The notes: generated by a model not told the origin, from the letters alone. 64,000 nucleotides of DNA from Diaphorobacter aerolatus (GCF_014489535.1 NZ_CP060783.1:310001-374000), one strand, 5' to 3'. Shown: positions 45,409 to 54,368, numbered from the stretch's first letter. Made by a program: numbers and translations.

Positions 45409-45711
45409 TCATTGCGCATTGCGTTTGCGCGTTTCGGCGGCCTTTTTGGCCGAAGCGGACCGCTCGGCGGCGGTGCGGCTGGCCGATGCCTCGCCGCCCA
45501 GTTTTCCGCCCTTGCGCGAGGCGGACCGATCAACCTCCTGGCCCCGTCCCGAGCCTGATTTCTTTCCGCCGCCGGTCTCCTTGTTGACGGTGGCCCAAGC
45601 GCGGCGCTCGGCTTCCTTATCGCTCACACCACGGCTTTCGTAGCTTTCCTCGATGTGTTCGGCCTGACGCTTTTGCTTGTCGGTGTAGGAAGACTTGTCA
45701 CCTCGGGGCAT
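45409..45711 (-). CDS. small basic stress-type protein (KGG-like)
   Basis: 100 residues: MPRGDKSSYTDKQKRQAEHIEESY, ERRAWATVNKETGGGKKSGSG, then Ala/Ser/Lys repeats (SASRKGGKLGGEASASR, SASAKKAAETRKR). I remember the front half as a conserved small protein of Burkholderiales often labelled plasmid stabilisation protein. The KGG-type glycine/lysine tail recalls general-stress proteins. Hydrophilic, cytoplasmic, probably nucleic-acid binding or desiccation-related; function unproven. Confidence 0.75.
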   Translation of the reverse strand: MPRGDKSSYTDKQKRQAEHIEESYESRGVSDKEAERRAWATVNKETGGGKKSGSGRGQEVDRSASRKGGKLGGEASASRTAAERSASAKKAAETRKRNAQ

Positions 45712-45779
45712 GGCTTTGTCCTTGGGGAGACGGCCTTATTCAAACAAGGCCGCAATGGTGACGTCGCAGCGCGTGTGCC

Positions 45780-46088
45780 TCAACGCCTTGCGAGACAGAA
45801 GCCGATCACGGCACCGACCGCGAGCGCCGCACCTGCGACGCGCCATGGCTCTTCGTGCGCGTATTCGTTGCTCACGCGCGCCGCGTCGCGGGTGCGGGTT
45901 GCGGTCTCCTCGGCAGCATGCGCGACGGTGTCACGCACACGGCCCACGCCGTCACTGAGGCGCTCGCGCACATCGCGAATCTGCGGAATGGAATCCAGCT
46001 CCTTGCTGGACAGCAGACTGCCAAGATCGCTCAGCAGTTGCTCGATTCCACCCAGGCCCTTGGATGCATTGCGGTTCGAGAATTTCAT
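45780..46088 (-). CDS. DUF883 (ElaB/YqjD/YgaM-like) membrane-anchored protein
   Basis: 102 residues. A long amphipathic helix (LLSDLGSLLSSKELDSIPQIRDVRERLSDGVGRVRDTV, quoted in part) is followed by a C-terminal membrane anchor EPWRVAGAALAVGAVIGFCLARR, the DUF883 signature. In E. coli such proteins are stationary-phase, inner-membrane, ribosome-associated. A CACCTACATCCG motif lies 68 bases upstream. Confidence 0.85.
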   Translation of the reverse strand: MKFSNRNASKGLGGIEQLLSDLGSLLSSKELDSIPQIRDVRERLSDGVGRVRDTVAHAAEETATRTRDAARVSNEYAHEEPWRVAGAALAVGAVIGFCLARR

Positions 46089-46194
46089 GGTGGATCACCT
46101 TTCTTGGTGGAATCTGTGTGGAACATTCACGATAGGCCAGCAACGCAAGGCCGGATGTAGGTGAATGTCATCAAGCTGTGTGGCGAAAAGTGGT

Positions 46195-46304
46195 TAGGGC
46201 CTGTTCACACAACGCACCGGGTGCCTACCCGCGCAAGGAACGCGCCTGGCATGAGCGGCTCTGTCTGGCTTGCGCGACCCCGTGGATTGTCTGAACAGGC
46301 CCTA
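46195..46304. repeat. 110-bp inverted-repeat element, full-length copy
   Basis: Perfect 13-bp terminal inverted repeats TAGGGCCTGTTCA / TGAACAGGCCCTA bound a GC-rich, non-coding centre. Single arms or shorter versions occur at 12840, 23330 and 49041. Size and structure suggest a MITE-like or REP-like dispersed element. Confidence 0.8.
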
Positions 46305-46340
46305 GAAAAAAGCGATACCGGAAAGGACACCGGTATCGCT
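46305..46340 (-). terminator. intrinsic terminator of the PRC-barrel gene
   Basis: A6 then AGCGATACCGG-N8-CCGGTATCGCT, an 11-bp perfect stem; the A run gives a U tract on the reverse strand. Confidence 0.85.
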
Positions 46341-46410
46341 GATGCGTCGGGTGAACACGCGCTCACGCGCATTGTTCACATCGTTGCGGCGTGACCTGCC
46401 GCGACTTCGC

Positions 46411-46767
46411 TCACAGGTATGGAACGCCGTAGTAGTCATACACGCGTCGGCCGTATTCGTCGTTGTATTCGGGCGCCGCTGCGCGCTCATAGCGCGGCGC
46501 GTTCTCGAGTTGCTCCTTGGCAACCGACACCACATAGCCACCCATGCCGGTGTCGTATTTCATGGTGTCCCATGGAAGCGGATAGCGATCCGTGCCTATG
46601 CCCAGAAAGCCGCCAAACTCCATGACGGCGTAGCGCACCTGGCCGGACATCTTGTCGATCATGAGTTCGTCAATCGAGCCGAGCTTGTCACCGGCCGGGT
46701 TGTACACGTCGGTTCCGCGAACGCGTTCGGAAGAAATGACGCTGGAAGCGGTATTTGCAATAGCCAT
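46411..46767 (-). CDS. PRC-barrel domain protein
   Basis: 118 residues from ATG 46767 with AAGGAAA upstream. The PRC-barrel core is clear: ERVRGTDVYNPAGDKLGSIDELMIDKMSGQVRYAVMEFGGFLGIGTDRYPLPWDTM (quoted in part), followed by a Tyr-rich tail (EYGRRVYDYYGVPYL). Small cytoplasmic proteins of this type accompany stress genes; molecular role unknown. CCTACA motif 134 bases upstream. Confidence 0.88.
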   Translation of the reverse strand: MAIANTASSVISSERVRGTDVYNPAGDKLGSIDELMIDKMSGQVRYAVMEFGGFLGIGTDRYPLPWDTMKYDTGMGGYVVSVAKEQLENAPRYERAAAPEYNDEYGRRVYDYYGVPYL

Positions 46768-46997
46768 GATGATTTCCTTTCTGAGTGTGTCGCCACAAAG
46801 GTGGGCAGTGGCGGAAGTGAAATGCAGATCAGTGATTTGCACGCACCGTCAGGATAATCACAGTCGAATTTCTCGCCGGTAGTCGCTTGTATGACGGACT
46901 TGTAGGGAAATGGCTGTTGGATAATGTATCGGTCGCGTTTGTTAAATATCGCGGAGCGTCGACGGCTGATTATCTGAAAATAAAAAAATCAAATAAA

Positions 46998-47022
46998 AAA
47001 GACCCGCATTTGCGGGTCTTTT
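46998..47022 (-). terminator. intrinsic terminator of the CsbD gene
   Basis: AAAGACCCGCA-TT-TGCGGGTCTTTT with A-rich left and T-rich right flanks; works in both directions. Confidence 0.88.
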
Positions 47023-47046
47023 CTCAAGCATTGCTGGTGGTTTGAT

Positions 47047-47256
47047 TTACCAGTTGTACTTGTTGTCGGTTTCCCAAGTCTTCACTTGCTTTTCCGCTTC
47101 GTCCTGGGCAATACCTTCGCGTTCCTGAATGCGGCCGACGAGTTGCTCGCGCTGGCCGTTGATCACGTCCAGATCGTCGTCAGTCAATTTGCCCCATTGC
47201 TCCTTGACCTTGCCCTTGAATTGCTTCCAGTTGCCCTTGATGGTGTCTTCATTCAT
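47047..47256 (-). CDS. CsbD-family general stress protein
   Basis: 69 residues: MNEDTIKGNWKQFKGKVKEQWGKLTDDDLD, then GQREQLVGRIQEREGIAQDEAEKQV, the standard CsbD/YjbJ pattern. Abundant small cytoplasmic protein induced by stress in many bacteria. Good RBS (CAAGGAG) upstream. A CCTACA motif lies about 115 bases before the start. Confidence 0.93.
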   Translation of the reverse strand: MNEDTIKGNWKQFKGKVKEQWGKLTDDDLDVINGQREQLVGRIQEREGIAQDEAEKQVKTWETDNKYNW

Positions 47257-47594
47257 GACGAGAACTCCTTGAGTTACGGGTTGAAAAATACTGAGATATC
47301 CAATGCAGTCAAGTGCTGCAAATCAATCCGTTCGGTGAGGTTTGATAATATTCGGGCTTTCTGGATGGGCTTGTAGGCACGCATCACCATTTGCCGCTTC
47401 CAGACTCCTACGACTGTAGTCCATTCCTGTCAGCGCCGCGCGTTTGAAGAAAATGGCGCATATCCCTACACGTCATCTAAACCAGCTCACTAGAATCATG
47501 TGCATGTAGGAATTGCCATTCAATCGTCATTATTGAAACGGAATGCCTATTTTCTGTAAGTAATTTACATGCTTGCGTTTTGAAGGAGTCATTC
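47257..47594. other. intergenic region between divergent small stress genes
   Basis: 338 AT-richer bases with no gene. It contains TGTAGG at 47372-47377 (facing the CsbD gene), CCTACA at 47465-47470 (facing the proline-rich gene) and another TGTAGG at about 47505. These are candidate shared regulatory sites. Confidence 0.4.
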
Positions 47595-47783
47595 ATGCAG
47601 CAAATGCACACCCCTCAACCGATTCCGCACGACCCCGGCACGGACACGCCGCCGCGCGATCCGAACCGGCCGGTCGATCCGTCCATTCCTGATCGTCCCA
47701 TGCCGCATCCGACAGAGCCGCCAGGAATTATTCCGCCGATCGAGTTGCCGCCTGATCCGATGCAGTCGCCTGCGGTGTCCTGA
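47595..47783 (+). CDS. small proline-rich protein
   Basis: 62 residues from ATG 47595 with a strong AAGGAG. Sequence is dominated by Pro, Asp and Pro-x-Pro units (DPGTDTPPRDPNRPVDPSIP; PPGIIPPIELPPDP). No signal peptide; certainly disordered. No family recognised. The good ribosome binding site supports a real gene. Confidence 0.65.
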   Translation: MQQMHTPQPIPHDPGTDTPPRDPNRPVDPSIPDRPMPHPTEPPGIIPPIELPPDPMQSPAVS

Positions 47784-47813
47784 AAAACTGAAGGCACGCC
47801 GGAGAATCTGATC

Positions 47814-47947
47814 ATGCCCGTACCGACCACACCACCTACACCGCCCGTGTCGCCCCGCCGACTACCGAGCCGCCGAAGCCAGCCCCCATTGATCCGCCGA
47901 CGCAGACTCCGCCGGTAGAAGATCCGCCTGCTGAGCCCACGGAGTAA
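47814..47947 (+). pseudogene. second small proline-rich protein, frameshifted
   Basis: 44 residues after adding one C to the C4 run at about 47853. MPVPTTPPTPPVS then PPTTEPPKPAPIDPPTQTPPVEDPPAEP, stop TAA 47945-47947. As printed the frame turns Arg-rich and ends early, which makes no protein sense, while the restored frame is uniformly Pro/Thr-rich like the preceding gene. Thirty bases downstream of it in the same direction. Confidence 0.55.
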
Positions 47948-47973
47948 GCGAAGCCGGCAGCAGGCCGGAGAGT

Positions 47974-48240
47974 TCAATCAGCCCGCAGCGCCACCGGTTG
48001 CCGGGGCTTTACGGGGCGTCCATCTGCGCCGCGCGCATCGGTGTCGCGCAGACCGCGTTTCACGTCCTTGTGCGCCTGCTCCATCTCTGGTGACTTGTTT
48101 CCACCGGTCATCGAGGTGGATTGGTCGCGCTCATGCGGCAACTTCGCGGTAGAGCCGGGATCTTCGGCTTGCCCGGGCTTTTCCGTGTTCACCTGAACTT
48201 CGGGCGTGCGGGTCGCGGGCGGGTTGGGTGTCTGGGGCAT
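47974..48240 (-). CDS. small hydrophilic protein, Pro/Lys-rich
   Basis: 88 residues from ATG 48240 with GAGGAA upstream. MPQTPNPPATRTPEVQVN, then charged segments KLPHERDQSTSMTGGNKSPEMEQAHKD and PVKPRQPVALRAD. Disordered in appearance; no family recognised. Same strand as the glycine-zipper gene upstream; a terminator at 48304 separates them. Confidence 0.6.
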   Translation of the reverse strand: MPQTPNPPATRTPEVQVNTEKPGQAEDPGSTAKLPHERDQSTSMTGGNKSPEMEQAHKDVKRGLRDTDARGADGRPVKPRQPVALRAD

Positions 48241-48303
48241 TGTCGTTCCTCGGGTTATTCGCATGCGCCGCAGCGGCGCACCGATGTCAGATCCGCAATG
48301 AAA

Positions 48304-48348
48304 AAGCGGCGAGAAGCCATCGGACTTGCCGGTTGCTTCTCGCCGCTT
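48304..48348 (-). terminator. intrinsic terminator of the glycine-zipper gene
   Basis: AAGCGGCGAGAAGC pairs perfectly with GCTTCTCGCCGCTT (14 bp), 17-base loop, A5 on the left as the reverse-strand U tract. Confidence 0.88.
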
Positions 48349-48394
48349 GGTTCATTTCATCATCGAGCAACGGGGCTCGATGTGAGTGAATGGC

Positions 48395-48877
48395 TCAATA
48401 GCCGGTTTCCTGCACATAACGGCGATTGGCGCGGTCCCATGCGGCCTGGAATGCTGGCTGGGCCTTTTCCCATTTCAGCTTGCCGTCCGCGTGTTCTGCG
48501 TCCCAGCGGCGCGCCCATTCGGCGCGAGCGGCGTCATAGTCGGTGCCCGCCACGCGTGCTTCCCAGCCAGCGCGGTAGGCCGGGGCGTAGTCGTCGTAGG
48601 TGTACTCGTCCGAGTAGTAGGGCTCATCCACGTGAACTTCACGCCAGTGCGCGTCTTCTTCGGTAGGGTTGATGGCTTCGGCGGCACCCTTGCCAGCCAG
48701 ACCGCCAATCACGGCGCCAACGATGGCACCTGCTGCCGCGCCGATGGGGCCGCCGATGGCGCCCGCAGCAGCGCCGGTCACGGCACCGCCAGCAGCACCA
48801 ATACCGGTTCCGATTGGATGCGCACCCGGTTCGCCGGTGATGGGATCGCGATTGAGTTTGTCATCTGAAGAGTTCAT
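48395..48877 (-). CDS. glycine-zipper domain protein
   Basis: 160 residues from ATG 48877. After a polar start, residues about 20-70 are a glycine zipper (IGTGIGAAGGAVTGAAAGAIGG and on), able to insert in membranes. The C-terminal half is acidic and aromatic (EPYYSDEYTYDDYAPAYRAGWE) with YxxAxxxW-type repeats. Likely a membrane-associated stress protein; function unknown. CCTACA motif about 124 bases upstream. Confidence 0.8.
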   Translation of the reverse strand: MNSSDDKLNRDPITGEPGAHPIGTGIGAAGGAVTGAAAGAIGGPIGAAAGAIVGAVIGGLAGKGAAEAINPTEEDAHWREVHVDEPYYSDEYTYDDYAPAYRAGWEARVAGTDYDAARAEWARRWDAEHADGKLKWEKAQPAFQAAWDRANRRYVQETGY

Positions 48878-49040
48878 TGGGGTTTCCCTTTGTTGGTGAA
48901 AATCTGAGACTTGCATTGCATGATGGGCAAGTGGCTTGACGCCACTGCTGCCATGTCACCGGGCCTCATCTGCATTGGGCTTTTGTTTGCTGTCGATGTC
49001 TGTAGGAGAAGCGAGCCTGCGCTGCTAGGACAGGCAGACT

Positions 49041-49065
49041 CCGTGCGTTGGGTGAACAGGCCCTA
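49041..49065. repeat. single arm of the TAGGGCCTGTTCA element
   Basis: CCGTGCGTTGGGTGAACAGG followed by CCCTA matches, with few differences, the reverse complement of the left arm and adjoining bases of the element at 46195. Its last three bases form the stop codon of the oxidase gene on the reverse strand. Confidence 0.7.
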
Positions 49066-51601
49066 GTTCATCCACACCAGCACCGCGCGCAGCGTGAACT
49101 CGGTCACCACGACCTGGAGCACGGCGGTGTGCCAGAGCACGGCGACGTTGTCGAGCGTTGCACGTGCGCGTGGGCGCAGATGGCCCGACCACGACCGCGC
49201 GAGCAGATAGCCGCCGACCACGAGCAGTACCAGCAGATGAAATCCCTGATACGCGAGCAGCATGGCGACGGAGGCGTTCCAGCCATCGGCTCGCGGCGAG
49301 AGTCCGGCCTCGATCTGTCCGGCAAGCGCCAGTCCGAATGCTGCGCACACGCACAGCAGCGCAATCGCCGTGCGCCAGCGCAACCCTTTTTGCAGCATCG
49401 CGTGACCGGCGAGCGGTGACCGCGTACTCCAGAACATCAACGCCGAGCTGGCAAGCACCAGCGCCACGTTGGCGGCACTCCATTGGCCTGCGGGAAGCGC
49501 AGAACCGGGGGGAGGGCAGACCTGCAAGGCCATCGAGAGATGGATGTAGCCGTAGATGAACGACGCAAAGATCGTGCAATCCACGACCCCAGAATGAAGG
49601 TGGCCCACCACGAGTGGGCGCGCCGCCCGACCGGCTGCGTGGGCAGGAACACGCCCTTGCCAACCCGCGCTTGATCGGTGGGCGCGGCGCGGTCGAGTTG
49701 CCAAGTCCACATCACCATGGCGGCGACGGCTCCCACGCCGAATGCAAAAGCCGTCGCGACCCACTCCACGGTGAGCAGCAGAAAGAAGCCCGCCGTGCCG
49801 ATTGCCGCAAGCAGCGGCTCCCAGCCGTCCGTGGGCAGGCGCAGCAATTGCACGGGCCAGGCGCTACGCACCTCGGTGACCAGTGTTTCGCGGCCGCCGA
49901 ACACCGTGCCCGGCAACCACCAGCGGCCTTGCTCGACCTCCTGCGCCAGCGCGGGGTTGTCCCACAGCGGTTCGGTGCCGCGCACTTCGGGAATGCTGCG
50001 CACGCCGTAGTCGCGCGAAGGCAGCCACTCCAGCGTGCCCGCACGCCAAGGGTTGTCATTGTCGCCCCCGGATTTGAAGGCGAGCGCGCGAATCGCATCC
50101 ACGAGGAACAGCAGCACGCCCGCAGCCAGGATGAACGCGCCGATGGTGGACAGCAGGTTCAGCAGATTCCAGCCGAGATCACCCGAGTAGGTATAGACGC
50201 GCCGAGGCATGCCGAGCAGCCCGCTGATGTGCATCGGAAAGAAGGCCAGATGAAATCCCACGAACATCAGGCCGAAGGCCCAGCGGCCCAGGCGCTCGGA
50301 CAACTGCGCGCCGTTGAAGACCGGAAACCAGTAGTACAGCGCGGCGAACACCGGAAACACCATGCCGCCCATGAGCACGTAGTGCAGGTGCGCGACGATG
50401 AAATAGCTGTCGTGCGCCTGCCAGTCGAATGGCAGGACGGCGACCATCACGCCGGTCAGGCCGCCGAGCACGAAGATGAAATGAAATCCGAGCAGGAACA
50501 GCGTGGGTGAGTTCAGCCGCACGCGGCCGCTCCAGAACGTGGCGATCCAGGCAAAGATCTGCAGGCCGCTCGGGATCGCAACGACGAAGCTCGCCACCGA
50601 GGTCAGCAGCAGCGCCACCATGCCCACGCCGCTCGTGAACATGTGATGGATCCACAGCAGAAAGCTCACCACGCCCACGCCGATCAGCGCTGCCACGACG
50701 GCGCGTTGACCGACCAGCGGCGTGCCGGCCATCGCGGGAACGATCATCGAAACCATGCCGGCTGCGGGCAGGAAGATGATGTAGACCTCGGGGTGGCCGA
50801 AGAACCAGAACAGATGCTGCCACAGCAGCGGATCGCCGCCGCGCTGCGGATCGAAGAACGGCCAGTCGAAGGCGCGTTCAAGTTCGAGCAGGGTGGTCGC
50901 GGCAATCACCGCCGGGAAAGCAAAGATGATCATCAACGCGCTCACCAGCACCGCCCAGGCGAAGACCGGCATCTTCGACAGCGTCATGCCCGGCGCGCGC
51001 GTGAACAGGATGCCGATGATCAGTTCGATTGCGCCCGCGATGGCCGAGATTTCGATGAAGCCGATGCCGAGCAACCAGAAATCCGCCCCTATGCCCGGTG
51101 AGAACTGCTTGCTCGTGAGCGGCGGGTACATGAACCAGCCGCCATCGGGCGACATGCCCAGAAGATCGTGCAGAAAAAAGCCAGCCCGCCGATCGCATAC
51201 GCCCAGAACGCGTAGGCTGACAGACGCGGAAATGGCAGGTCGCGCGCGCCCAGCATGTTGGGAAGCAGGTAGACCGCAATCGCTTCCACCACCGGCACGG
51301 CAAACAGGAACATCATCACCGTGCCGTGCATGGTGAAAAGCTGGTTGTAGGTGCCCGCCGAGATCAGGTCGTTGTCGGGCGTCGCAAGCTGTAGCCGCAT
51401 CAACAGCGCCAGCACGCCGCCAAGCACGAAGAACAGCAGCGCGGCGACGATGTAGTAGGCGCCGATCTGCGTGTTGTTCACCGCCGTCAATACCCGCCAG
51501 CCACGCGGCGGCTGCCAGGCGCGTTCCAGCGCCTCGCGCTCGCCGGGCGGGCGCGGCAGCTCGTTGGGAAAGCGTGAAGCCGGGTTCTTCGCGTCGTTCA
51601 T
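49063..51601 (-). pseudogene. ctaD: cytochrome c oxidase subunit I fused to subunit III, twice frameshifted
   Basis: About 846 residues after adding one base near 51160 and one near 49590. ATG 51601 overlaps the coxB stop (ATGA). Subunit I motifs: MHGTVMMFLFAVP with a heme ligand His, FWFFGHPEVYIIFLP (Cu-B His and cross-linked Tyr), WIHHMFTSG and HDSYFIVAHLHYVL. About 550 residues in, a linker leads to a five-helix subunit III-like domain (IFASFIYGYIHLSMAL; LLAYQGFHLLVLLVVGGYLL; VLQVVVTEFTLRAVLVW). Terminal oxidase reducing O2 at the inner membrane. Both lesions are single-base losses, so probably intact in life. Confidence 0.88.
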
Positions 51602-52557
51602 TTCAACAGGCTCAGCCATGCAGCGATGTCCTCCAGGTCCTGTGGTGGAACGCGGCCAGCGCCGGATGGCATGCGGGCTTCGGGTTTGATGTCCTGCGTG
51701 TGGCCAATCCAGTGCGCCATGTTGTCTGGCGTGTTGGCCAGCGTGGCGGCGGCGAGCGAAAGCCGACTACCCACATGCGTGAGATCGGGGCCGAGTCGCG
51801 CGCGACCACCGGGTTCCAGGGCATCGGATACACCGCGCACCGTATGGCAGAAATTGCAGCGATTTTCAAGAAATGCGGCGCGCCCGGGGTGCGACAACAA
51901 TGCGTCGGATCGCGCGATCGGCCTTGCCTGCGCTTGCGCCCAGGCATCGAACTCATGGTGCGGACTCACGACCACGTCCAGCGCCATCAACGCGTGCTGC
52001 GCGCCGCAGAATTCCGCGCACTGGCCGCGCCAGCGTCCCGTCGTCCTCGGCGTGAGCAGCAGGTGTTGCAGTCGCCCCGGCACCATGTCCATCTTGCCGC
52101 CAAGCGCAGGCACCCAGAAACTGTGGATGACGTCCTCGCTCGCCAGCGCGAAATAGACCGGTCGCCCCACGGGCAGGCGAATCTCGTTGGCGGTGGCAAA
52201 GCGCAGGCCGCTGGTGGGGTCGTGATAGCTCACGTCCCACCACCACATGCGTCCGGTCACGGTGACGACGAGCGCGTCGGCGGGTGGAATCGGCCGCCAC
52301 GCGGGGCGCAGCCATTCGCTGTAGAAGAACAGCACCGTCAACACCACCATCGGCATGGCGATGCCGCCGCCCAGCAGCCAGAGTCTGGCGTTGGGTTTGC
52401 GTTGCCGCTTGAATGACAGGGCGAGCAGCAGCATCACGCCGAGAAAGATCACGCTTCCGCCGACGACCAGCGCCGTGGTCAGCTCGATGAACGAGGCCGA
52501 CTGTTCGCCGCCCGCATGCAGTGCGGACTGGGGCGTGCCAGTGTGCGGGCTCGTCAT
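51598..52557 (-). CDS. coxB: cytochrome c oxidase subunit II with fused cytochrome c domain
   Basis: 319 residues from ATG 52557, which overlaps the stop of the upstream cytochrome gene. Two N-terminal membrane helices, then the cupredoxin domain with the Cu-A site: His in DVIHSFWVPALGGKMDMVPG and CAEFCGAQHALM (C-x3-C-x3-H-x2-M). A C-terminal cytochrome c domain has heme motif CNFCH and distal Met in ARMPSG. Accepts electrons from cytochrome c and passes them to subunit I. ATGA-coupled on both sides. Confidence 0.92.
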   Translation of the reverse strand: MTSPHTGTPQSALHAGGEQSASFIELTTALVVGGSVIFLGVMLLLALSFKRQRKPNARLWLLGGGIAMPMVVLTVLFFYSEWLRPAWRPIPPADALVVTVTGRMWWWDVSYHDPTSGLRFATANEIRLPVGRPVYFALASEDVIHSFWVPALGGKMDMVPGRLQHLLLTPRTTGRWRGQCAEFCGAQHALMALDVVVSPHHEFDAWAQAQARPIARSDALLSHPGRAAFLENRCNFCHTVRGVSDALEPGGRARLGPDLTHVGSRLSLAAATLANTPDNMAHWIGHTQDIKPEARMPSGAGRVPPQDLEDIAAWLSLLK

Positions 52558-52970
52558 TTCAATGTTCGCAGGTAGGCCGCCATGTCGCGCGCCTGTTCGG
52601 GCGATACCGCAAGCGCTGGCATGTTGGCAGCCGCGATCTGGGCATGGGGATCGATGATCCACGCCTCGAGCGTGGAGGGCCGATTGGGCAGGCGGCCACC
52701 GATGTAGCTGCGGCGCGCAAAGCCCTCAAGCGACACGGCGCTGACGCCGCGTGCATCGGCCACACCGGGGATGGCGTGACAACTGCCGCATTGGTATTGC
52801 GACATCAGTGCCTTGCCGCGCAGCGCTGCCTGTTGTTCGGTTGTCGATGATGAGGGTCCCGAATCGCAGCCACCGCATAGCACGGCCAGCAAGACTGCAG
52901 CGATACCCGAGGCAGTTCGTGGGGAGGACCGGCACGGGCGAGTGCAGGGCGCGGGCAGGTTGTCTCGCAT
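52554..52970 (-). CDS. c-type cytochrome lipoprotein
   Basis: 138 residues from ATG 52970. Signal peptide with lipobox VLCGGC, then one heme motif CGSCH (in SQYQCGSCHAIPGV) and a distal Met in AANMPALAVS; ends YLRTLK with TGA overlapping coxB. A membrane-tethered electron carrier for the oxidase encoded downstream. Confidence 0.88.
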   Translation of the reverse strand: MRDNLPAPCTRPCRSSPRTASGIAAVLLAVLCGGCDSGPSSSTTEQQAALRGKALMSQYQCGSCHAIPGVADARGVSAVSLEGFARRSYIGGRLPNRPSTLEAWIIDPHAQIAAANMPALAVSPEQARDMAAYLRTLK

Positions 52971-53043
52971 GTAGTCATTATTGGCCGCGCGCCGGTGGCA
53001 TTCACCGACACGGATGGCCGCAACGGGCGTAGGACAATTTCTT

Positions 53044-53900
53044 ATGCAAAGTCGAAAGTCGAGGAAAAATAAAACGGTGGTGATCACGCTGCTCGTCAGC
53101 GCGCTGTTGGTCGCCGCTGCGGCGCTGACGGTTCTGGTCTTCGGTCTGTACAACGTGGCGGGCAATCGCCAGCACTTTCAACCGGTGCACTCCATGCTCG
53201 AATACGCGATGCAGCAATCGGTGCGCGCCAGGGCACGTGACATCGCTGTGCCTGACGTCGCCTCCGATGGTAAGGTCGAACGAGGCGCATTGTGCTATCA
53301 GCAAAAATGCGTGCAGTGCCACGGTGGGCCGGGGGTGGCCGCAAGCGATTTTGGCCAATCGATGCAGCCGATCCCCGGCCCCTGATGGATGCCACGCAGC
53401 GCTGGAACGCGCGTGAGCTGTACTGGATCACACGCAACGGCCTGAAGATGACGGGCATGCCGGCGTGGGAACACCACCTCTCGCAAGATGATTTGTGGGC
53501 CGTCGTCGCCTTCGTGCGCAAGATGCCGAAATTGACGCCCGCGGAGTTCGCCGAAATGGTCAGGGCACCCGTCAGCCGCGCGGAAAGCTGCGAGCCGCAG
53601 AGCGGCGCAGCGCTTCTCGACGCCGATCCCATGCGCGGCAAGCGCGCGCTGTATGCCTATGCCTGCATCGCCTGCCACACCATCGCAGGCACGGTGCAAT
53701 CCAATCCGCAGGTCGGCCCGCCGCTGGATGGCATGGGACGCCGCACCCGCATCGCCGGCGTGCTCGACAACACCAACGACAACATGGTGCGCTGGTTGCG
53801 GGAGACCGACGCCGTCAAGCACGGCACGGCCATGCCGACGATGGGTGTGAGCGAGCAGGATGCGCACGACATTGCTGCCTATCTCGCGACGTTGCGATAG
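53044..53900 (+). pseudogene. membrane-anchored diheme cytochrome c, frameshifted
   Basis: 285 residues after adding one C to the C4 run at about 53380. ATG 53044 begins MQSRKSRKNKTVVITLLVSALLVAA with one membrane anchor. Heme 1 is CVQCH (about residue 90); after the break the frame continues ELYWITRNGLKMTGMPAWE; heme 2 is CIACH with MPTMGVSEQDAHDIAAYL. Divergent from the oxidase operon, 73 bases apart, and most likely an electron donor to it. Confidence 0.85.
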
Positions 53901-54026
53901 GCGTGGTGAGTGCTTCAATGGCCCTTAAGGCGCACGCGTCGCAGGGTAAAGCCGGGCCTCGCTCCTACATTCGAGCGCTCGCGCTTGCCGCAACATCAAC
54001 AGGGTATGGAGGTCTTCACACGCTAC

Positions 54027-54046
54027 CCATCCATCCATCCATCCAT
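54027..54046. repeat. (CCAT)5 tetranucleotide repeat
   Basis: Five perfect CCAT units, 41-60 bases before the start of the 54087 gene. Tetranucleotide runs can vary by slippage; here it is non-coding, so any effect would be on transcription. Confidence 0.7.
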
Positions 54047-54086
54047 CACATCCACCGACTGCTGCCGAGAGCGCGAGAGGAGCACC

Positions 54087-54314
54087 ATGACTGAATCAAC
54101 TGACGACAACCCATCGGGCATCATCGACGTGGCGGTGCTCGAACTCGAAGATGGATCGAGCGGCACGCTCACCTGTACCTGCCAGGGAACAACGCAGGAG
54201 CTGCTCGTCAACGAACGACGCGTGCGCACCACGGCGGACGGCAAGCTGATCGCCGAAGACACGGGCGCCGAGTTGAAGGTGGTGGGCTATCTCGGAACCT
54301 GGCGTCCATCGTGA
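54087..54314 (+). CDS. small hypothetical protein
   Basis: 75 residues from ATG 54087 with GAGAGGAGC upstream. Acidic start, then a beta-rich stretch (IIDVAVLELEDGSSGTLTCTCQG) with Cys-x-Cys, ending VVGYLGTWRPS. No family recognised. A TCCTACATTCG sequence lies 123 bases upstream, like those before the small stress genes. Confidence 0.7.
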   Translation: MTESTDDNPSGIIDVAVLELEDGSSGTLTCTCQGTTQELLVNERRVRTTADGKLIAEDTGAELKVVGYLGTWRPS

Positions 54315-54368
54315 GCCGGGAATAGCCAGTGCCCGCCAGCTTTTCACCCGATTGCAATGTGAGTGCAT

